64,000 nt of DNA from Streptomonospora sp. PA3 (GCF_009728995.1 NZ_VTZW01000015.1:62001-126000), one strand, 5' to 3'; counted from the first letter of the stretch, positions 8,804-17,703 are shown. Numbers and translations: made by a program. Notes: a model not told the origin generated them from the sequence alone.

Positions 8804-10588
8804 GTGAGGAAGACTTTGGGACGCCACCGCGGAAACAACGAAGACGGCGCGGACCTCTGGGACCGCAGTGAGCGCCGGCCCTCCGGCCGCAGTCGGCGCC
8901 GCAGGCGGCGCGGGCGCGCCTTCACCGCGCTCGCGGCAGCCTTCGCCATCATCATCGGCCTCGGTATCACCGGCTGGTACGTGCTCGACACCAGCGGCGG
9001 CTGCGGCGGGCAGGACGTCCCCCTCAGCGTCGCGGCCAGTCCCGAGATCGCCCCGGCGCTCACGGAGATCGCCGCCGGGTTCAACGAGAACAACGACGGC
9101 GTCGACGGGCGGTGCGTGGAGGTCGAGGTGCGCGCCGCGGAGTCGGCCGACATCACCTACGGCATCACCGGCTCGGGCCCCACGGCCGGGGAGACCGAGT
9201 CCGACGTGTGGATCCCCGACTCCTCGCTGTGGTCCAACCTCGTCCGCGAGGACTCCGGCGACTCCGCCGCCACCGACACCGGAACCTCGGTGGCCTCCTC
9301 TCCCCTGGTGCTGGCGCGTCCGGCCGAGGCCGACGCGCCCGAGGACCGGCCCTCCTGGGACGCGCTCGTGCCCACCTCCGCGCCCACCTCCGACGCCGAG
9401 GGCCGGCAGGTGCAGCTGGTCGACCCCATCCGCAGCTCCTCGGGCATGGCCACGCTCGCCCTGGTCGCCGGCGCGATCGGCGAGGAGGAGGAAGGCCGGC
9501 CGCAGCTGGTCGCCGCCCTCCAGACCCTGCAGCGCAGCGTCGCGCCCGACCAGGAGGCGGCCTTCAACACCCTGGCCGAGAACCCCGAAGCCTCCAGCGT
9601 GCTCGTGCTCTCCGAGCAGGCCGCCTGGGAGTACAACCAGGACCACAGCGACGCCCCGGCGCAGGTCGACTATCCCGAGGGCGGCACGTACATGCTGGAC
9701 TACCCCTATATCGACCGCACCTCCGACCCGGTGGTCTCGCGCGCGGCCGACCTGTTCCGCGAGGCGCTGACCCGCAAGAAGGCCCAGCAGGTGCTGCTTC
9801 AGGACGGTTTCCGCACCGGCGAGGGCGAGGCCGACCCGAAGGTGCTCACCGAGGACGCCGGCTTCCAGACATCGCCCCCCGAGCAGCTGCCCACCCCCTC
9901 CACCGAGAACGTGCAGCAGCTCACCCAGGCCTGGAACCGGCTCAACCTCGACTCCCGGATGCTGACGATCGTCGACGTCTCCGGCTCCATGCTCGAAGAG
10001 GTGCCGGGCACGGGGATGAACCGGATGCAGACGCTCGCCGCCGCCGGCACCCAGGGTCTGGGCCTGTTCCCCGACGACTCCGAGCTGGGCATGTGGCGCT
10101 TCTCGGTGGGAATCAACGGCGACCTCGACTACGAGGAGGTCCTGCCCATCCGCGAGCTGACCGCCGAGGTCGACGGGGGCGCCACCCAAGAGGATGCGCT
10201 CGCCAACGCCTTCAACACCATGCAGCCCGTCCCCGACGGCGACACCGGCCTGTACGACACCTACCTCGCCGCCTACCGGCAGATGTCGGACACCTACAAG
10301 GCCGACCGGGTGAACTCCATCCTGATGCTCACCGACGGCAACAACGACGACCCCGACAGCATCAGCCTCGACAAGCTGATCGCCACGCTGAAGGAGGAGT
10401 CCTCGCCCGTCCGGCCCATCCCGATCTTCACGATCGCCTTCGGCCCCGACATCGACCCGGAGCCGCTGAACAAGATCGCCGAGGTGACGGGCGGAGCCGC
10501 CTACACCACCGAGGACCCCACCCAGATCGGCAGCATCTTCCTGGAGGCGTTCTCCCACCGGCTCGACCCCTCCGGCCAGACCGGCTGA
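8804..10588 (+). CDS. Substrate-binding/VWA domain protein, intact MIDAS
   Basis: The product is 594 residues with a GTG start and only a weak ribosome-binding site. A basic N-terminus is followed by one membrane segment (about 43-63). A binding-protein-like domain (VAASPEIAPALTEIAAGFNE, DVWIPDSSLWSNLVRE) precedes a VWA domain with a canonical metal site: DVSGSM at 391-396 and MLTDGNNDD near 510. It is a paralogue of the upstream gene along its whole length, with the same domain order and shared blocks (EYNQ/EYNRGG, LDYPY/LDYPF). It is likely extracellular and membrane-tethered. The ligand is unknown. Confidence 0.85.
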   Translation: MRKTLGRHRGNNEDGADLWDRSERRPSGRSRRRRRRGRAFTALAAAFAIIIGLGITGWYVLDTSGGCGGQDVPLSVAASPEIAPALTEIAAGFNENNDGVDGRCVEVEVRAAESADITYGITGSGPTAGETESDVWIPDSSLWSNLVREDSGDSAATDTGTSVASSPLVLARPAEADAPEDRPSWDALVPTSAPTSDAEGRQVQLVDPIRSSSGMATLALVAGAIGEEEEGRPQLVAALQTLQRSVAPDQEAAFNTLAENPEASSVLVLSEQAAWEYNQDHSDAPAQVDYPEGGTYMLDYPYIDRTSDPVVSRAADLFREALTRKKAQQVLLQDGFRTGEGEADPKVLTEDAGFQTSPPEQLPTPSTENVQQLTQAWNRLNLDSRMLTIVDVSGSMLEEVPGTGMNRMQTLAAAGTQGLGLFPDDSELGMWRFSVGINGDLDYEEVLPIRELTAEVDGGATQEDALANAFNTMQPVPDGDTGLYDTYLAAYRQMSDTYKADRVNSILMLTDGNNDDPDSISLDKLIATLKEESSPVRPIPIFTIAFGPDIDPEPLNKIAEVTGGAAYTTEDPTQIGSIFLEAFSHRLDPSGQTG

Positions 10589-10610
10589 GCCCGCCCGCTG
10601 CAGGGCACGC

Positions 10611-10660
10611 GCGCCCGTCCCGATCCCGCCCGCGGCGGGATCGGGGCGGGCGCTCGCTTT
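10611..10660 (+). terminator. Strong 20-bp hairpin terminator
   Basis: The arms are 10611-10630 and 10634-10653, complementary except for one G-T wobble, with a CGC loop. TCGCTTT follows. It lies 23 bases after the stop of the VWA gene. Confidence 0.8.
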
Positions 10661-10772
10661 GCGAAAGCAAGCGCGACGGATAGACCATCCTTTCCCACCG
10701 CGGAGCCCCTATGGACTTCGCCCCTCGCTTCGCGTACTCAAAGGGGGTCGGTATGCGCGGGAGCGGTGAGAG

Positions 10773-11453
10773 GTGGCTGCTGTGGTCAACGCTTGGATGC
10801 CGGGAGCCAAACGAGTCCCCTGCACAAGCCCGGCGGGGGCGCATCTCCAGGGCGGTGCGCCGCGCGCCGTGTGGCTGACCACCGAGTCGGACCCGGGGGC
10901 CCTCTCGGCCAGGGCGGTGGCCCAGCGCCTCGTCGGCGACGGCCGCAGCGGGCACCTCGTGTGGAACCCCCGCACCGGCGAGACCGTGCAGCTGCTTCCG
11001 GCCACCGCGCCGGCCGGCGGCGAGCTGACCGCGGGTTCCCCCGATCGCGCATGCGAAGGGCGCGTGTGTGTTGTCATCAGAGTGATCGGATGGTCCCATG
11101 TCCCGTTCACCGACGCCCCACTGCATGAGCTGACCCCGATCCTGCGCTGGCTGGACTCCTGGGAGATCCCCCGGCGCTGGCCTGCGGGCGCGCCGCCTGC
11201 CGTCCTGCCGGTCCGGCGCTCGCGCGCGCAGGAGGAGCGCTTATGGGCGCGCGGCGGCCACTTCGGCCTCTCCCAGGTGCCCGGGGCGCAGGTCGCGGCA
11301 CCCGGGGCCATCTCACCCCACCGGGTGCTCGCCCCGACCGATCCGCCCCCCGACCGGGCGCGGTCGCTGGCCTCACCCGAGCCGCCCGCGCTGTCGGCGA
11401 TCGAGCACACGGCCAACGGGGAGCGCCACTACGCCAGCGCGGCGAGCGGCTGA
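10773..11453 (+). CDS. Amidase-like/phage-lysin-type protein of unknown function
   Basis: A 226-residue protein from GTG 10773, which follows GAGCGGTGAGAG. An internal ATG at 10797 gives MPGAKRVP. The N-terminal half (AVWLTTESDPGALSARAVAQ, SGHLVWNPRTGETVQLLPA) resembles the opening of actinobacterial N-acetylmuramoyl-alanine amidase-like proteins found near phage-type genes. I see no clear Zn-binding His/His/Cys set, so activity is doubtful. The C-terminal 80 residues are low-complexity, Pro/Ala rich. It has no signal peptide. It stands alone between a strong terminator and the DUF2510 gene. Confidence 0.55.
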   Translation: MAAVVNAWMPGAKRVPCTSPAGAHLQGGAPRAVWLTTESDPGALSARAVAQRLVGDGRSGHLVWNPRTGETVQLLPATAPAGGELTAGSPDRACEGRVCVVIRVIGWSHVPFTDAPLHELTPILRWLDSWEIPRRWPAGAPPAVLPVRRSRAQEERLWARGGHFGLSQVPGAQVAAPGAISPHRVLAPTDPPPDRARSLASPEPPALSAIEHTANGERHYASAASG

Positions 11454-11525
11454 CCGCGCGACGGGCACCGGGCGGCGGGCGCCTGCCGGTCGGGGCCGCT
11501 CCGCGCACCCTTTAGTCTGTCCGCC

Positions 11526-13610
11526 ATGGGTGGATCGATCGAGCCAGGCTGGTACGCGGATCCGCAGGGCGGGCAGGACCTTCTCCGCTGGTGGAACGGC
11601 GACGAATGGACGCAGCACGTACGTTCGCTCGCCGAGCTCCAGGGGGCCGGCGCGGACGCAGACGACGAGGACACCGCTGATCTCAGCGGCTCCCGCGGCG
11701 CAGCGGACGACGAGGCCACGGCCCCCGACCTCGGACCCTCGGCGCCGCCTGCCGCCGACGGACCCGGCACGATCCGCCTCGATCCCGGTGGGCGGCCCGG
11801 CTCCGCTCCCGGCGGCCCCGCCCAGTCCGGGCACCCCGCCGACCCCGGCCCGGCCATCGGCGACGATCCCGCCACCATGCGCATCGACCCAGGCGGGCCG
11901 TCCGCCTCCGCGCCCGGCGGCCCCGCCATCGGCGACGATCCCTCCACCATGCGCATCGACCCGGCACAGCCTGCCCCCGGAGCCGGCTACGACGAGGACG
12001 AACCCACCGCCGACCTCACCGGCGGCGGATCCACCATGCGCATCGACCCAGGCGGGCCGTCCGCCTCCGCGCCCGGCGGCCCCGCCATCGGCGACGATCC
12101 CTCCACCATGCGCATCGACCCGGCACAGCCCGCTCCCGGAGCCGGCTACGACGAGGACGAACCCACCGCCGACCTCACCGGCGGCGGATCCACCATGCGC
12201 ATCGATCCTCCGTCCGCATCCGGCCAATCCCACTCCGCGGTCGCCCCCGGCCACGGCGGCGACGAGCGCACCGACGACCTGTCCGGCCACGCCCCCGCCG
12301 ACGCCACCGCGCGCTTCGACCCCGACGCCACCGCCCTGCCGGGCGCGGGCGGGCCGCGGGGCGAGGAGCGCCCTTCCGAAGCGCCGGGCGCTCCGGCGGC
12401 GGGCTCGACGATGCGCATCGACCCCTTCCAGGACAACGACGAGCCCACAGACGACCTGGCCGGCCAGCGGGGCGACGGCGCGCAGAGCGGCGACGCCCCC
12501 CGCACCGCGGTGTTCGACCCGAACGACCCGGGCTTCACGCTGGCCGCCGGTGCGGGGGCGGCCGGTGCCGCGGACGCGGCCGGAGCCGGGGCGCAGAGCG
12601 CGGCCGAAGGCGGGAAGAAGAAGCGGTTCAGCTTCAACAAACTGCTCGGCGACCTCAAAGAGGGCTGGTCGGAGATCTCCGAGGAGCGCAAGCAGCGCAA
12701 GCAGGCCGAGGAGGAAGAGGCGCGCAAGCGCGCCGCCGAGCAGGCCAAGCGCGCCGAGGAGGAGAACGCGCGGCGGGCCGCCGAGGGCCCGCGGCAGAGC
12801 CCGCAGGCCGGGCACGGCCCGGGTGCCGCCGCGCCGGGTGCGGCCGAGTCCGGCGGGGCGCCCGAGCAGCCCGCGCCGGCACCGGAGCAGCCCGCGCCCG
12901 AGCGCCCCCAGTCGGGTCCGCAGCAGCCGCCCTCGGGTCCGCAGCAGCCCTACACGCCGGGCAGCGGGGCCGCTCCCGGTTTTCCGCCCGCGCCCGCCCA
13001 GCCGTCGGGTCCCCAGCAGGGCTACAGCGCACCGCCCCCGCCTGCCCCGCACTCCGGGCCGCAGCAGGGCTACAGCGCACCGCCCCCGCCTGCCCCGCAC
13101 TCCGGGCCGCAGCAGGGCTACAGCGCACCGCCTCCGGCCTATCCCGGGCCCTCCGGCCCCCAGCAGGGCCGCGGTCCGGGCGGCTACCCGCCGCCGGGGT
13201 ACCCGCCTCCGGGTTCGCAACCGCCCGCCGCACCGCCGCCCCCGGCCGGGCGGCGCCGCGGGAAGGGACCCCAGCCGCCGGCACCGCAGGGCTATCCGGG
13301 CGGCCCGCCTCCGGCGTACCCGCCGCACGCCCAGCCGCCGCGGGCGCAGGGCCCGGGCGGCTACCAGGCGGGCGGCCCCGGCGCTCCGCAGCCCTGGGGC
13401 GGTCCCGGCGGCGGCCAGGCACCGTGGGGCAGGCCCGGTGCGCCTGCACCGCAGGCCCGGCAGCCGCGTCAGCGCAAGAAGAAGAGCGGCTGCGGCGGCT
13501 GCCTGGGCTGCTTCCTGTTCCTGGTGCTGGCGCTGGTGGCGGCGGTACTCGTCGTCGGCTACCTGCAGTACGCCGGCATCTTCGACTTCATGCGCTACAT
13601 CGACATGTGA
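11526..13610 (+). CDS. DUF2510 membrane protein with TMRIDP and PQQGY repeats
   Basis: A 694-residue modular protein. Residues 8-29 are a DUF2510 motif (GWYADPQGGQDLLRWW then NGDEWT). Residues 45-335 are acidic and alternate two short motifs: E/D-P-T-x-D-L-T/S-G and S-T-M-R-I-D-P, in part from a 159-bp tandem DNA duplication. A highly charged Lys/Glu/Arg helix follows (about 358-420, EERKQRKQAEEEEARKRAAE), then a Pro/Gln/Tyr-rich stretch with SGPQQGYSAPPPPAPH repeats. At the C-terminus a GCGGCLGC cluster leads into one membrane helix (about 660-685) with a short tail. The topology suggests a cytoplasmic scaffold anchored by its C-terminus. Function is unknown. Oligoribonuclease is next downstream. 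Confidence 0.8.
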   Translation: MGGSIEPGWYADPQGGQDLLRWWNGDEWTQHVRSLAELQGAGADADDEDTADLSGSRGAADDEATAPDLGPSAPPAADGPGTIRLDPGGRPGSAPGGPAQSGHPADPGPAIGDDPATMRIDPGGPSASAPGGPAIGDDPSTMRIDPAQPAPGAGYDEDEPTADLTGGGSTMRIDPGGPSASAPGGPAIGDDPSTMRIDPAQPAPGAGYDEDEPTADLTGGGSTMRIDPPSASGQSHSAVAPGHGGDERTDDLSGHAPADATARFDPDATALPGAGGPRGEERPSEAPGAPAAGSTMRIDPFQDNDEPTDDLAGQRGDGAQSGDAPRTAVFDPNDPGFTLAAGAGAAGAADAAGAGAQSAAEGGKKKRFSFNKLLGDLKEGWSEISEERKQRKQAEEEEARKRAAEQAKRAEEENARRAAEGPRQSPQAGHGPGAAAPGAAESGGAPEQPAPAPEQPAPERPQSGPQQPPSGPQQPYTPGSGAAPGFPPAPAQPSGPQQGYSAPPPPAPHSGPQQGYSAPPPPAPHSGPQQGYSAPPPAYPGPSGPQQGRGPGGYPPPGYPPPGSQPPAAPPPPAGRRRGKGPQPPAPQGYPGGPPPAYPPHAQPPRAQGPGGYQAGGPGAPQPWGGPGGGQAPWGRPGAPAPQARQPRQRKKKSGCGGCLGCFLFLVLALVAAVLVVGYLQYAGIFDFMRYIDM
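11877..12194 (+). repeat. Two 159-bp tandem repeats in the DUF2510 gene
   Basis: Copies at 11877-12035 and 12036-12194 are nearly identical and start at an ATGCGCATCGACCC block. Each encodes 53 residues with two MRIDP motifs and one EPTADLTG motif. A third MRIDP block begins at 12195. The near identity at the DNA level indicates recent duplication. Confidence 0.85.
13005..13148 (+). repeat. Three 48-bp repeats encoding SGPQQGYSAPPPPAPH
   Basis: Period-48 repeats start at 13005, 13053 and 13101, and the last copy diverges at its end. They encode a 16-residue Pro/Gln/Tyr unit in the extended part of the DUF2510 protein. Confidence 0.85.
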
Positions 13611-13846
13611 TCCCCGGGGTGCGGACGGTCGCGGCAGGCGACCGGCCCCTCTCCGCTCGCGGCGGCGGTGCGGGCTCGCGGGGCGAGGGCAGCCGGTTCG
13701 CGCCGCATGCGCGGTGCACCGCCGCCGGGCGGCGGGCCGGCGCGGTCCCTCCCGCACGCCCAACACCGGTGACATGACGTTTCCGAGCCGCCGGGGGCCG
13801 GATATCGCGGGTCGTCCGCACGGTGAAACGGCTTAAGCTGGCCGGT

Positions 13847-14497
13847 ATGAACGACTGCTTGGTGTGGATCGACTGCGAGATGACGGGGCTCGACCTCAAG
13901 AACGACGCGCTGATCGAGGTGGCCTGTCTGATCACCGACGGCGAGCTGAACCAGCTCGACGAAGGCGTCGACATCGTCATCAAGCCGCCGCAATCGGCGC
14001 TGGACCAGATGGGCGAGTTCGTCACGCAGATGCACACCACGTCGGGGCTGCTCCAGGCCCTCGACAGCGGCGTCACCGTGGAGGAGGCCGAGGACCGCGT
14101 CCTGGAGCACATCCGGCGCTATGTGTCCGAGCCCAAGAAGGTGCCGCTGTGCGGCAACTCCATCGCCACCGACCGCCTCTTCATCGCCCGCGACATGCCG
14201 CGGATCGACGACTTCCTGCACTACCGCATGGTCGACGTCTCCAGCATCAAGGAGCTGCTGCGGCGCTGGTACCCCCGGATCTACTACGCCAGCCCGGAGA
14301 AGCACGGCGGCCACCGGGCGCTCGCCGACATCACCGAAAGCATCCGCGAGCTGCGCTACTACCGGGCCGCGGCCTTCGTCGCCCCGCCCGGCCCCGACAG
14401 CGCGACCGCGCGCTCCATCGCCGCCGACATCGTCTCCGGGGGCACCGGGCTCGCGGAGCAGCAGTCCGCCTCCGAGGGCGCCGGGGCGGAAAACTGA
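13847..14497 (+). CDS. orn: Oligoribonuclease
   Basis: A 216-residue DEDDh 3'-5' exoribonuclease that degrades 2-5 nt RNAs and, in many bacteria, the pGpG made from cyclic di-GMP. ATG 13847 gives the canonical start NDCLVWIDCEMTGLDL, with the first Asp/Glu pair. GNSIATDRLFIARDMP supplies the second block and KHGGHRALADI the catalytic His and last Asp. An upstream in-frame GTG at 13823 would add eight residues foreign to the family. The C-terminal 30 residues are an Ala/Gly tail beyond the conserved domain. It is cytosolic and tRNA-His follows. Confidence 0.95.
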   Translation: MNDCLVWIDCEMTGLDLKNDALIEVACLITDGELNQLDEGVDIVIKPPQSALDQMGEFVTQMHTTSGLLQALDSGVTVEEAEDRVLEHIRRYVSEPKKVPLCGNSIATDRLFIARDMPRIDDFLHYRMVDVSSIKELLRRWYPRIYYASPEKHGGHRALADITESIRELRYYRAAAFVAPPGPDSATARSIAADIVSGGTGLAEQQSASEGAGAEN

Positions 14498-14570
14498 CCG
14501 GAGCACCCCCGCACGTGGGCTAGAATCGTCTCGGAACGCAGGCACGGGTTTCCCGGTCCGCGTGCCCATG

Positions 14571-14646
14571 GTGGGTGTAGCTCAGTTGGCAGAGCACTTG
14601 GTTGTGGTCCAAGAAGTCGGGGGTTCAAGTCCCCTCACTCACCCCA
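14571..14646 (+). tRNA. tRNA-His (GTG), CCA encoded
   Basis: The cloverleaf has acceptor GTGGGTG with CACTCAC, D-loop AGCTCAGTTGGCAGAGC, anticodon loop TTGTGGT with anticodon GTG, and T-loop TTCAAGT. The base before position 1 is G (14570), giving the G-1:C73 pair typical of tRNA-His. The CCA is encoded at 14644-14646. Confidence 0.96.
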
Positions 14647-14651
14647 GCCGG

Positions 14652-14687
14652 AAGGCCCCGGTCATCGCCGATGACCGGGGCCTTTCG
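14652..14687 (+). terminator. Terminator after tRNA-His
   Basis: AAGGCCCCGGTCAT and ATGACCGGGGCCTT pair over 14 bp around a CGCCG loop. The stem is immediately followed by TCGC. It starts 6 bases after the tRNA. Confidence 0.85.
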
Positions 14688-14876
14688 CATGCGCCGGTCG
14701 TGACCGCTTCGCCTGTGTGGACGGCGCGAGTGGGCAGGCTCCCACAGGTTTTCCACAGGGGCGCATCCGGCCCTGCCGCGGACTGGGCGAGCGCGGCTAC
14801 GATACAGATCCGGTTGGAAACACTGAGCTACCTACCGGTCCGCCGTCCGCCTCGGCCCCACGTGAAAGGAGTCCGC

Positions 14877-15056
14877 ATGGAAGGTCACGCCGCCGCGCAC
14901 CGGCCCGTTCCCGCGGGCGCTCCCGGCTCCGCGGCCGCGCCCGGACGCTGCCGCACGCTGCCTGGCCGCCCCGCCGGGGCGGGCCGGCCGGGCCGCAGGC
15001 GGAACGACGCCGCACACGTGAATCGCCCGGAATCCGCCAACGAGAAAAGCGAATAG
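14877..15056 (+). CDS. Possible 59-residue basic protein
   Basis: ATG 14877 is preceded by GAAAGGAG at ideal spacing and opens a 59-codon frame (MEGHAAAHRPVPAG, ending NRPESANEKSE). The product is Ala/Pro/Arg/Gly rich with no membrane segment. I do not recognise it. A TACGAT at 14798-14803 could be its -10. The good ribosome-binding site is the main support; composition alone would not distinguish it from noise. Confidence 0.4.
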   Translation: MEGHAAAHRPVPAGAPGSAAAPGRCRTLPGRPAGAGRPGRRRNDAAHVNRPESANEKSE

Positions 15057-15357
15057 CGCACCCGGAACACTCACCCCGGGTTTTCGCCCCTCCGAATGGG
15101 AACGCGCCTATTGCCTTGTCCGGCCATTGATCATTTCCGCCCCACCGCCTGCCGAGAGCCGACCGGCCCGCGGATCCGCCGATCCCTGCGGGCATCGGCA
15201 CCGCCGCCCGCCCGCAGAGAGCGGACTCTAACCCCATTGATCAGAGGCGCACCGTTACCATATGCCGGGACAGTGCACACATGCCCCTTCACCGTCGCAC
15301 TGCCGAAAAGCCGATCTTCGGCCCATATCCAACCCCCCACCACCGGGAGCCTGTCAC
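15057..15357 (+). promoter_or_regulatory. Leader region of the pilus locus with CCATTGATCA repeats
   Basis: No gene is supported here. CCATTGATCA occurs at 15124-15133 and again at 15234-15243. The second copy includes TTGATC (15237-15242), which is 16 bases from CATATG (15259-15264), a plausible -35/-10 pair. Transcription would begin about 90 bases before the GTG at 15358. Confidence 0.35.
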
Positions 15358-16830
15358 GTGAGCCATGACCGGACCAGGTCCGCAAGCGCTGTCGCCCTCC
15401 TCGCCGACATCCCGAGCACGGGACACCTCGGCGGCGTGCAGGCGCAGCGCTTCACCCTGGACGGTCCCGACCTCGCCGCGCAGTCCGGCGTGTTCGTCGA
15501 CTACGCCCGCCACCACGCCGCACAGGGCACCAAGATCGTGGCGCTGTACCCCGACTGGCGCGGCGAGCGCGCACGCCGCGCCGTCGCCTTCGCCCGCGGG
15601 GCGCTGCGCGACGACTCCGTGGCGGCCGTCGGCCTGGGCCTGTCTCCCCTGGCGCTGTCCCTCATCGCCGACCAGCTGGCCTACCTGAGCCCCTACCTGC
15701 CGGCCGGCATGATCGCGGGCCTGGCCCAGGAGCTCCCCCGCTACACCCTGGCCGGCGGGTGGCTGCGCAGCGTCGCCAACCTCGCCGCCATCCCCACCTC
15801 GGTGCCCCAGCACCTGGGCTCGTTCGCTCCCGGTGTCACCTACCTCGCGCTGTGCTCCCCGATCCCGCAGGTGGCGCGGGTGCCCAAGGGCGAGCCCGCC
15901 ACCCGGCTGCCGTTCCGGCCGCAGGATCCGGTGCAGGTTCTCCACTCCAGCGGCGGCAACGTCGACACAGCGGCGTTCGAGGCGCAGTTCCTGCCCGCAC
16001 TGGGGGCCGTGGCCTCCCGCCGCCTGCCCGCGCAACCGCTCGGGCCGATCTACTGGGGTTCGCCGAAGTATGTCGAGTTCGTCGCTTTCAGCGCCCACCC
16101 CCGCGCCTTGACCGAGCCAGCCCGCACCGTCCGGCCCGCGCCCTGCGCATGGTGCGCGGAACCCACCGTCACTCCGGTGTGCCGGTTCTGCGGCGCCGCC
16201 AACACCGTGCCCGCCCAGCGCCCGCACAGCGGGGCGCCCGCCGCGATCCCGAGCGCGCCGGCCGCGCCCGCGCCCGCAGCCGCCCCCGCGTCCTACGCGC
16301 ACCCGCCCGCCGGTCCCCGCCCGGGCCCGCCCCAGACCCCGGCGCGGCCCGCGCCACCCGCGCCGCAGCCCGACCCCGCCCGCGCCTCCTCCCCAGTCGG
16401 CGGCCGCCCCGAGGGCACCCCGCCCCCCGGCGGCGGACAGCCGCCGCAGCCGCACCGGCCGCGGCCCCCCGCTCCGGTCGAGGACGAGGACCTGCCGGTG
16501 CCCCAGGCGCTGCCGCCCCTGCCCGAGGACCCCGACGGTCCTCCGCCGGGCGGGCACGCGCCGTCGGCGGCGGCCCACCCGGGCGCCGCACCGCCCCGGT
16601 CCGCGCCGCCCGCGTTGCGGCTGCATGCGCCGCCCGGATCCACCGGGCGCCCGGTCTCGGCCCTGCCGTCCGCGGGCGGAGGAGCCGGTGCTCCGCCGCC
16701 GTCCGGGCCCGCCGCCGACCACGCCCCTGATCCTCCGGCCGGCCGCGAAGCGCGGCATCCGGCGTCCGCCGAGGAGAGCAGCGATCCGCGGTGGGCGCCG
16801 GGCGTGTCCGTCCCCCGTGCCCCCCGATGA
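15358..16830 (+). CDS. Zn-ribbon/proline-rich protein at head of Tad locus
   Basis: A 490-residue protein from GTG 15358 (SD GGGAGC). Upstream in-frame codons look like non-coding leader. Residues 1-245 form a globular alpha/beta-looking domain (GVFVDYARHHAAQGTKIVAL, GLGLSPLALSLIADQLAYLS) that I do not recognise. It is followed by a CxxC-x8-CxxC zinc ribbon near 262-277 (CAWC, CRFC) and about 200 Pro/Ala-rich residues. There is no signal peptide or membrane helix, so it should be cytosolic. It precedes the pilus genes by 78 bases and probably shares their transcript. A role in pilus assembly is inferred only from position. Confidence 0.6.
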   Translation: MSHDRTRSASAVALLADIPSTGHLGGVQAQRFTLDGPDLAAQSGVFVDYARHHAAQGTKIVALYPDWRGERARRAVAFARGALRDDSVAAVGLGLSPLALSLIADQLAYLSPYLPAGMIAGLAQELPRYTLAGGWLRSVANLAAIPTSVPQHLGSFAPGVTYLALCSPIPQVARVPKGEPATRLPFRPQDPVQVLHSSGGNVDTAAFEAQFLPALGAVASRRLPAQPLGPIYWGSPKYVEFVAFSAHPRALTEPARTVRPAPCAWCAEPTVTPVCRFCGAANTVPAQRPHSGAPAAIPSAPAAPAPAAAPASYAHPPAGPRPGPPQTPARPAPPAPQPDPARASSPVGGRPEGTPPPGGGQPPQPHRPRPPAPVEDEDLPVPQALPPLPEDPDGPPPGGHAPSAAAHPGAAPPRSAPPALRLHAPPGSTGRPVSALPSAGGGAGAPPPSGPAADHAPDPPAGREARHPASAEESSDPRWAPGVSVPRAPR

Positions 16831-16908
16831 GCGCCACGGGGCTGCCCCGCCCCGGCGCCGAGCCCCCCAGCGGCCTTCCGGCCCCCGTCCGCCTAGAAAC
16901 GGAGCGCC

Positions 16909-17703
16909 ATGAACCCTCGTCAACGGCGCGGCATCCTGCTCATGATCGTCGCCGCCCTCGGCGGCATCGCCGTGTTCGCCACGGTCGTCTCCTACGTGAA
17001 CACGCTCAACAGCGAACTCGGCAGCTACCGCACGGCGCTGCGCCTGACCCAGGACGTGCAGCCGTACCAGGAGATCACCCCCGACATGCTGGAGGAGTAC
17101 GAGGTCCCCGCGCGCTTCTTCGACCCCGAGACCTTCATCGGCGGCTTCGATGAGATCACCGAGGAGGCCGGCCGGCTGCCGGTGGCCTCCAGCGCGCTGC
17201 GCGAGGGCGAACTGCTGCAGCGCAGCATGGTCATCGCCGCACCGGACCTGGCCGAGGGCGAGCGCGAGATCGCCATCATGGTCGACGCCGAGACCGGCGT
17301 GGCCGGCAAGGTGGGCCGCCAGTCGCGAGTGGACGTCTACGCCACCTTCAACGCGGGCGAGGGACAGCCCCAGCCGTGCGCCTACCGGGTGCTGACGAAC
17401 ATCGAGATCCTCGACATCGGCGACGTCGGCTCCACCATCGACGAGACCACGGGCGACACCGACAGCGTCGTCCCGGTGACCTTCAGGCTCACTCCCGACC
17501 AGGCGCTGAACCTCACCTACGCCGAGGCGTTCGCCTCCAGCCTGCGACTGGCCGCCGTCAGCCCCAAGGGCGCCGGCGACCCCGGCGGCGCGGAGTTCTG
17601 CGCCGCGGACCAGCTCGACCAGATCCAGGCCCAGTCCGACGCACCGGCCGAGGCCGAGTCCGGCGAGCAGACCGAGCAGCCAGAACAGACCGAGGGCAGC
17701 TGA
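16909..17703 (+). CDS. cpaB: Flp pilus assembly protein CpaB/RcpC
   Basis: The product is 264 residues. One N-terminal membrane segment (8-30) is followed by a SAF-like domain (about 45-115: TQDVQPYQEITPDMLEEYEV, LREGELLQRSMV) and a beta-rich C-terminal domain (REIAIMVDAETGVAGKV, RVDVYATF), the typical CpaB/RcpC order. In Gram-negatives CpaB works with the secretin; here, with no outer membrane, it probably acts in the wall-side channel. The acidic Gln/Glu tail (EQTEQPEQTEGS) is low-complexity. Its TGA overlaps the ATG of the next gene, so the two are translationally coupled. Confidence 0.88.
   Translation: MNPRQRRGILLMIVAALGGIAVFATVVSYVNTLNSELGSYRTALRLTQDVQPYQEITPDMLEEYEVPARFFDPETFIGGFDEITEEAGRLPVASSALREGELLQRSMVIAAPDLAEGEREIAIMVDAETGVAGKVGRQSRVDVYATFNAGEGQPQPCAYRVLTNIEILDIGDVGSTIDETTGDTDSVVPVTFRLTPDQALNLTYAEAFASSLRLAAVSPKGAGDPGGAEFCAADQLDQIQAQSDAPAEAESGEQTEQPEQTEGS

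Noticed and set aside
11877-13148. Repeats resembling a CRISPR array
   Set aside because: The repeats are contiguous without spacers, in frame, and encode amino-acid repeats of one protein.
14571-14646. tRNA-His as the attachment site of an integrated element carrying the pilus locus
   Set aside because: No repeat of the tRNA 3' end was found downstream and no integrase gene is present. The locus composition is mostly like the genome average.
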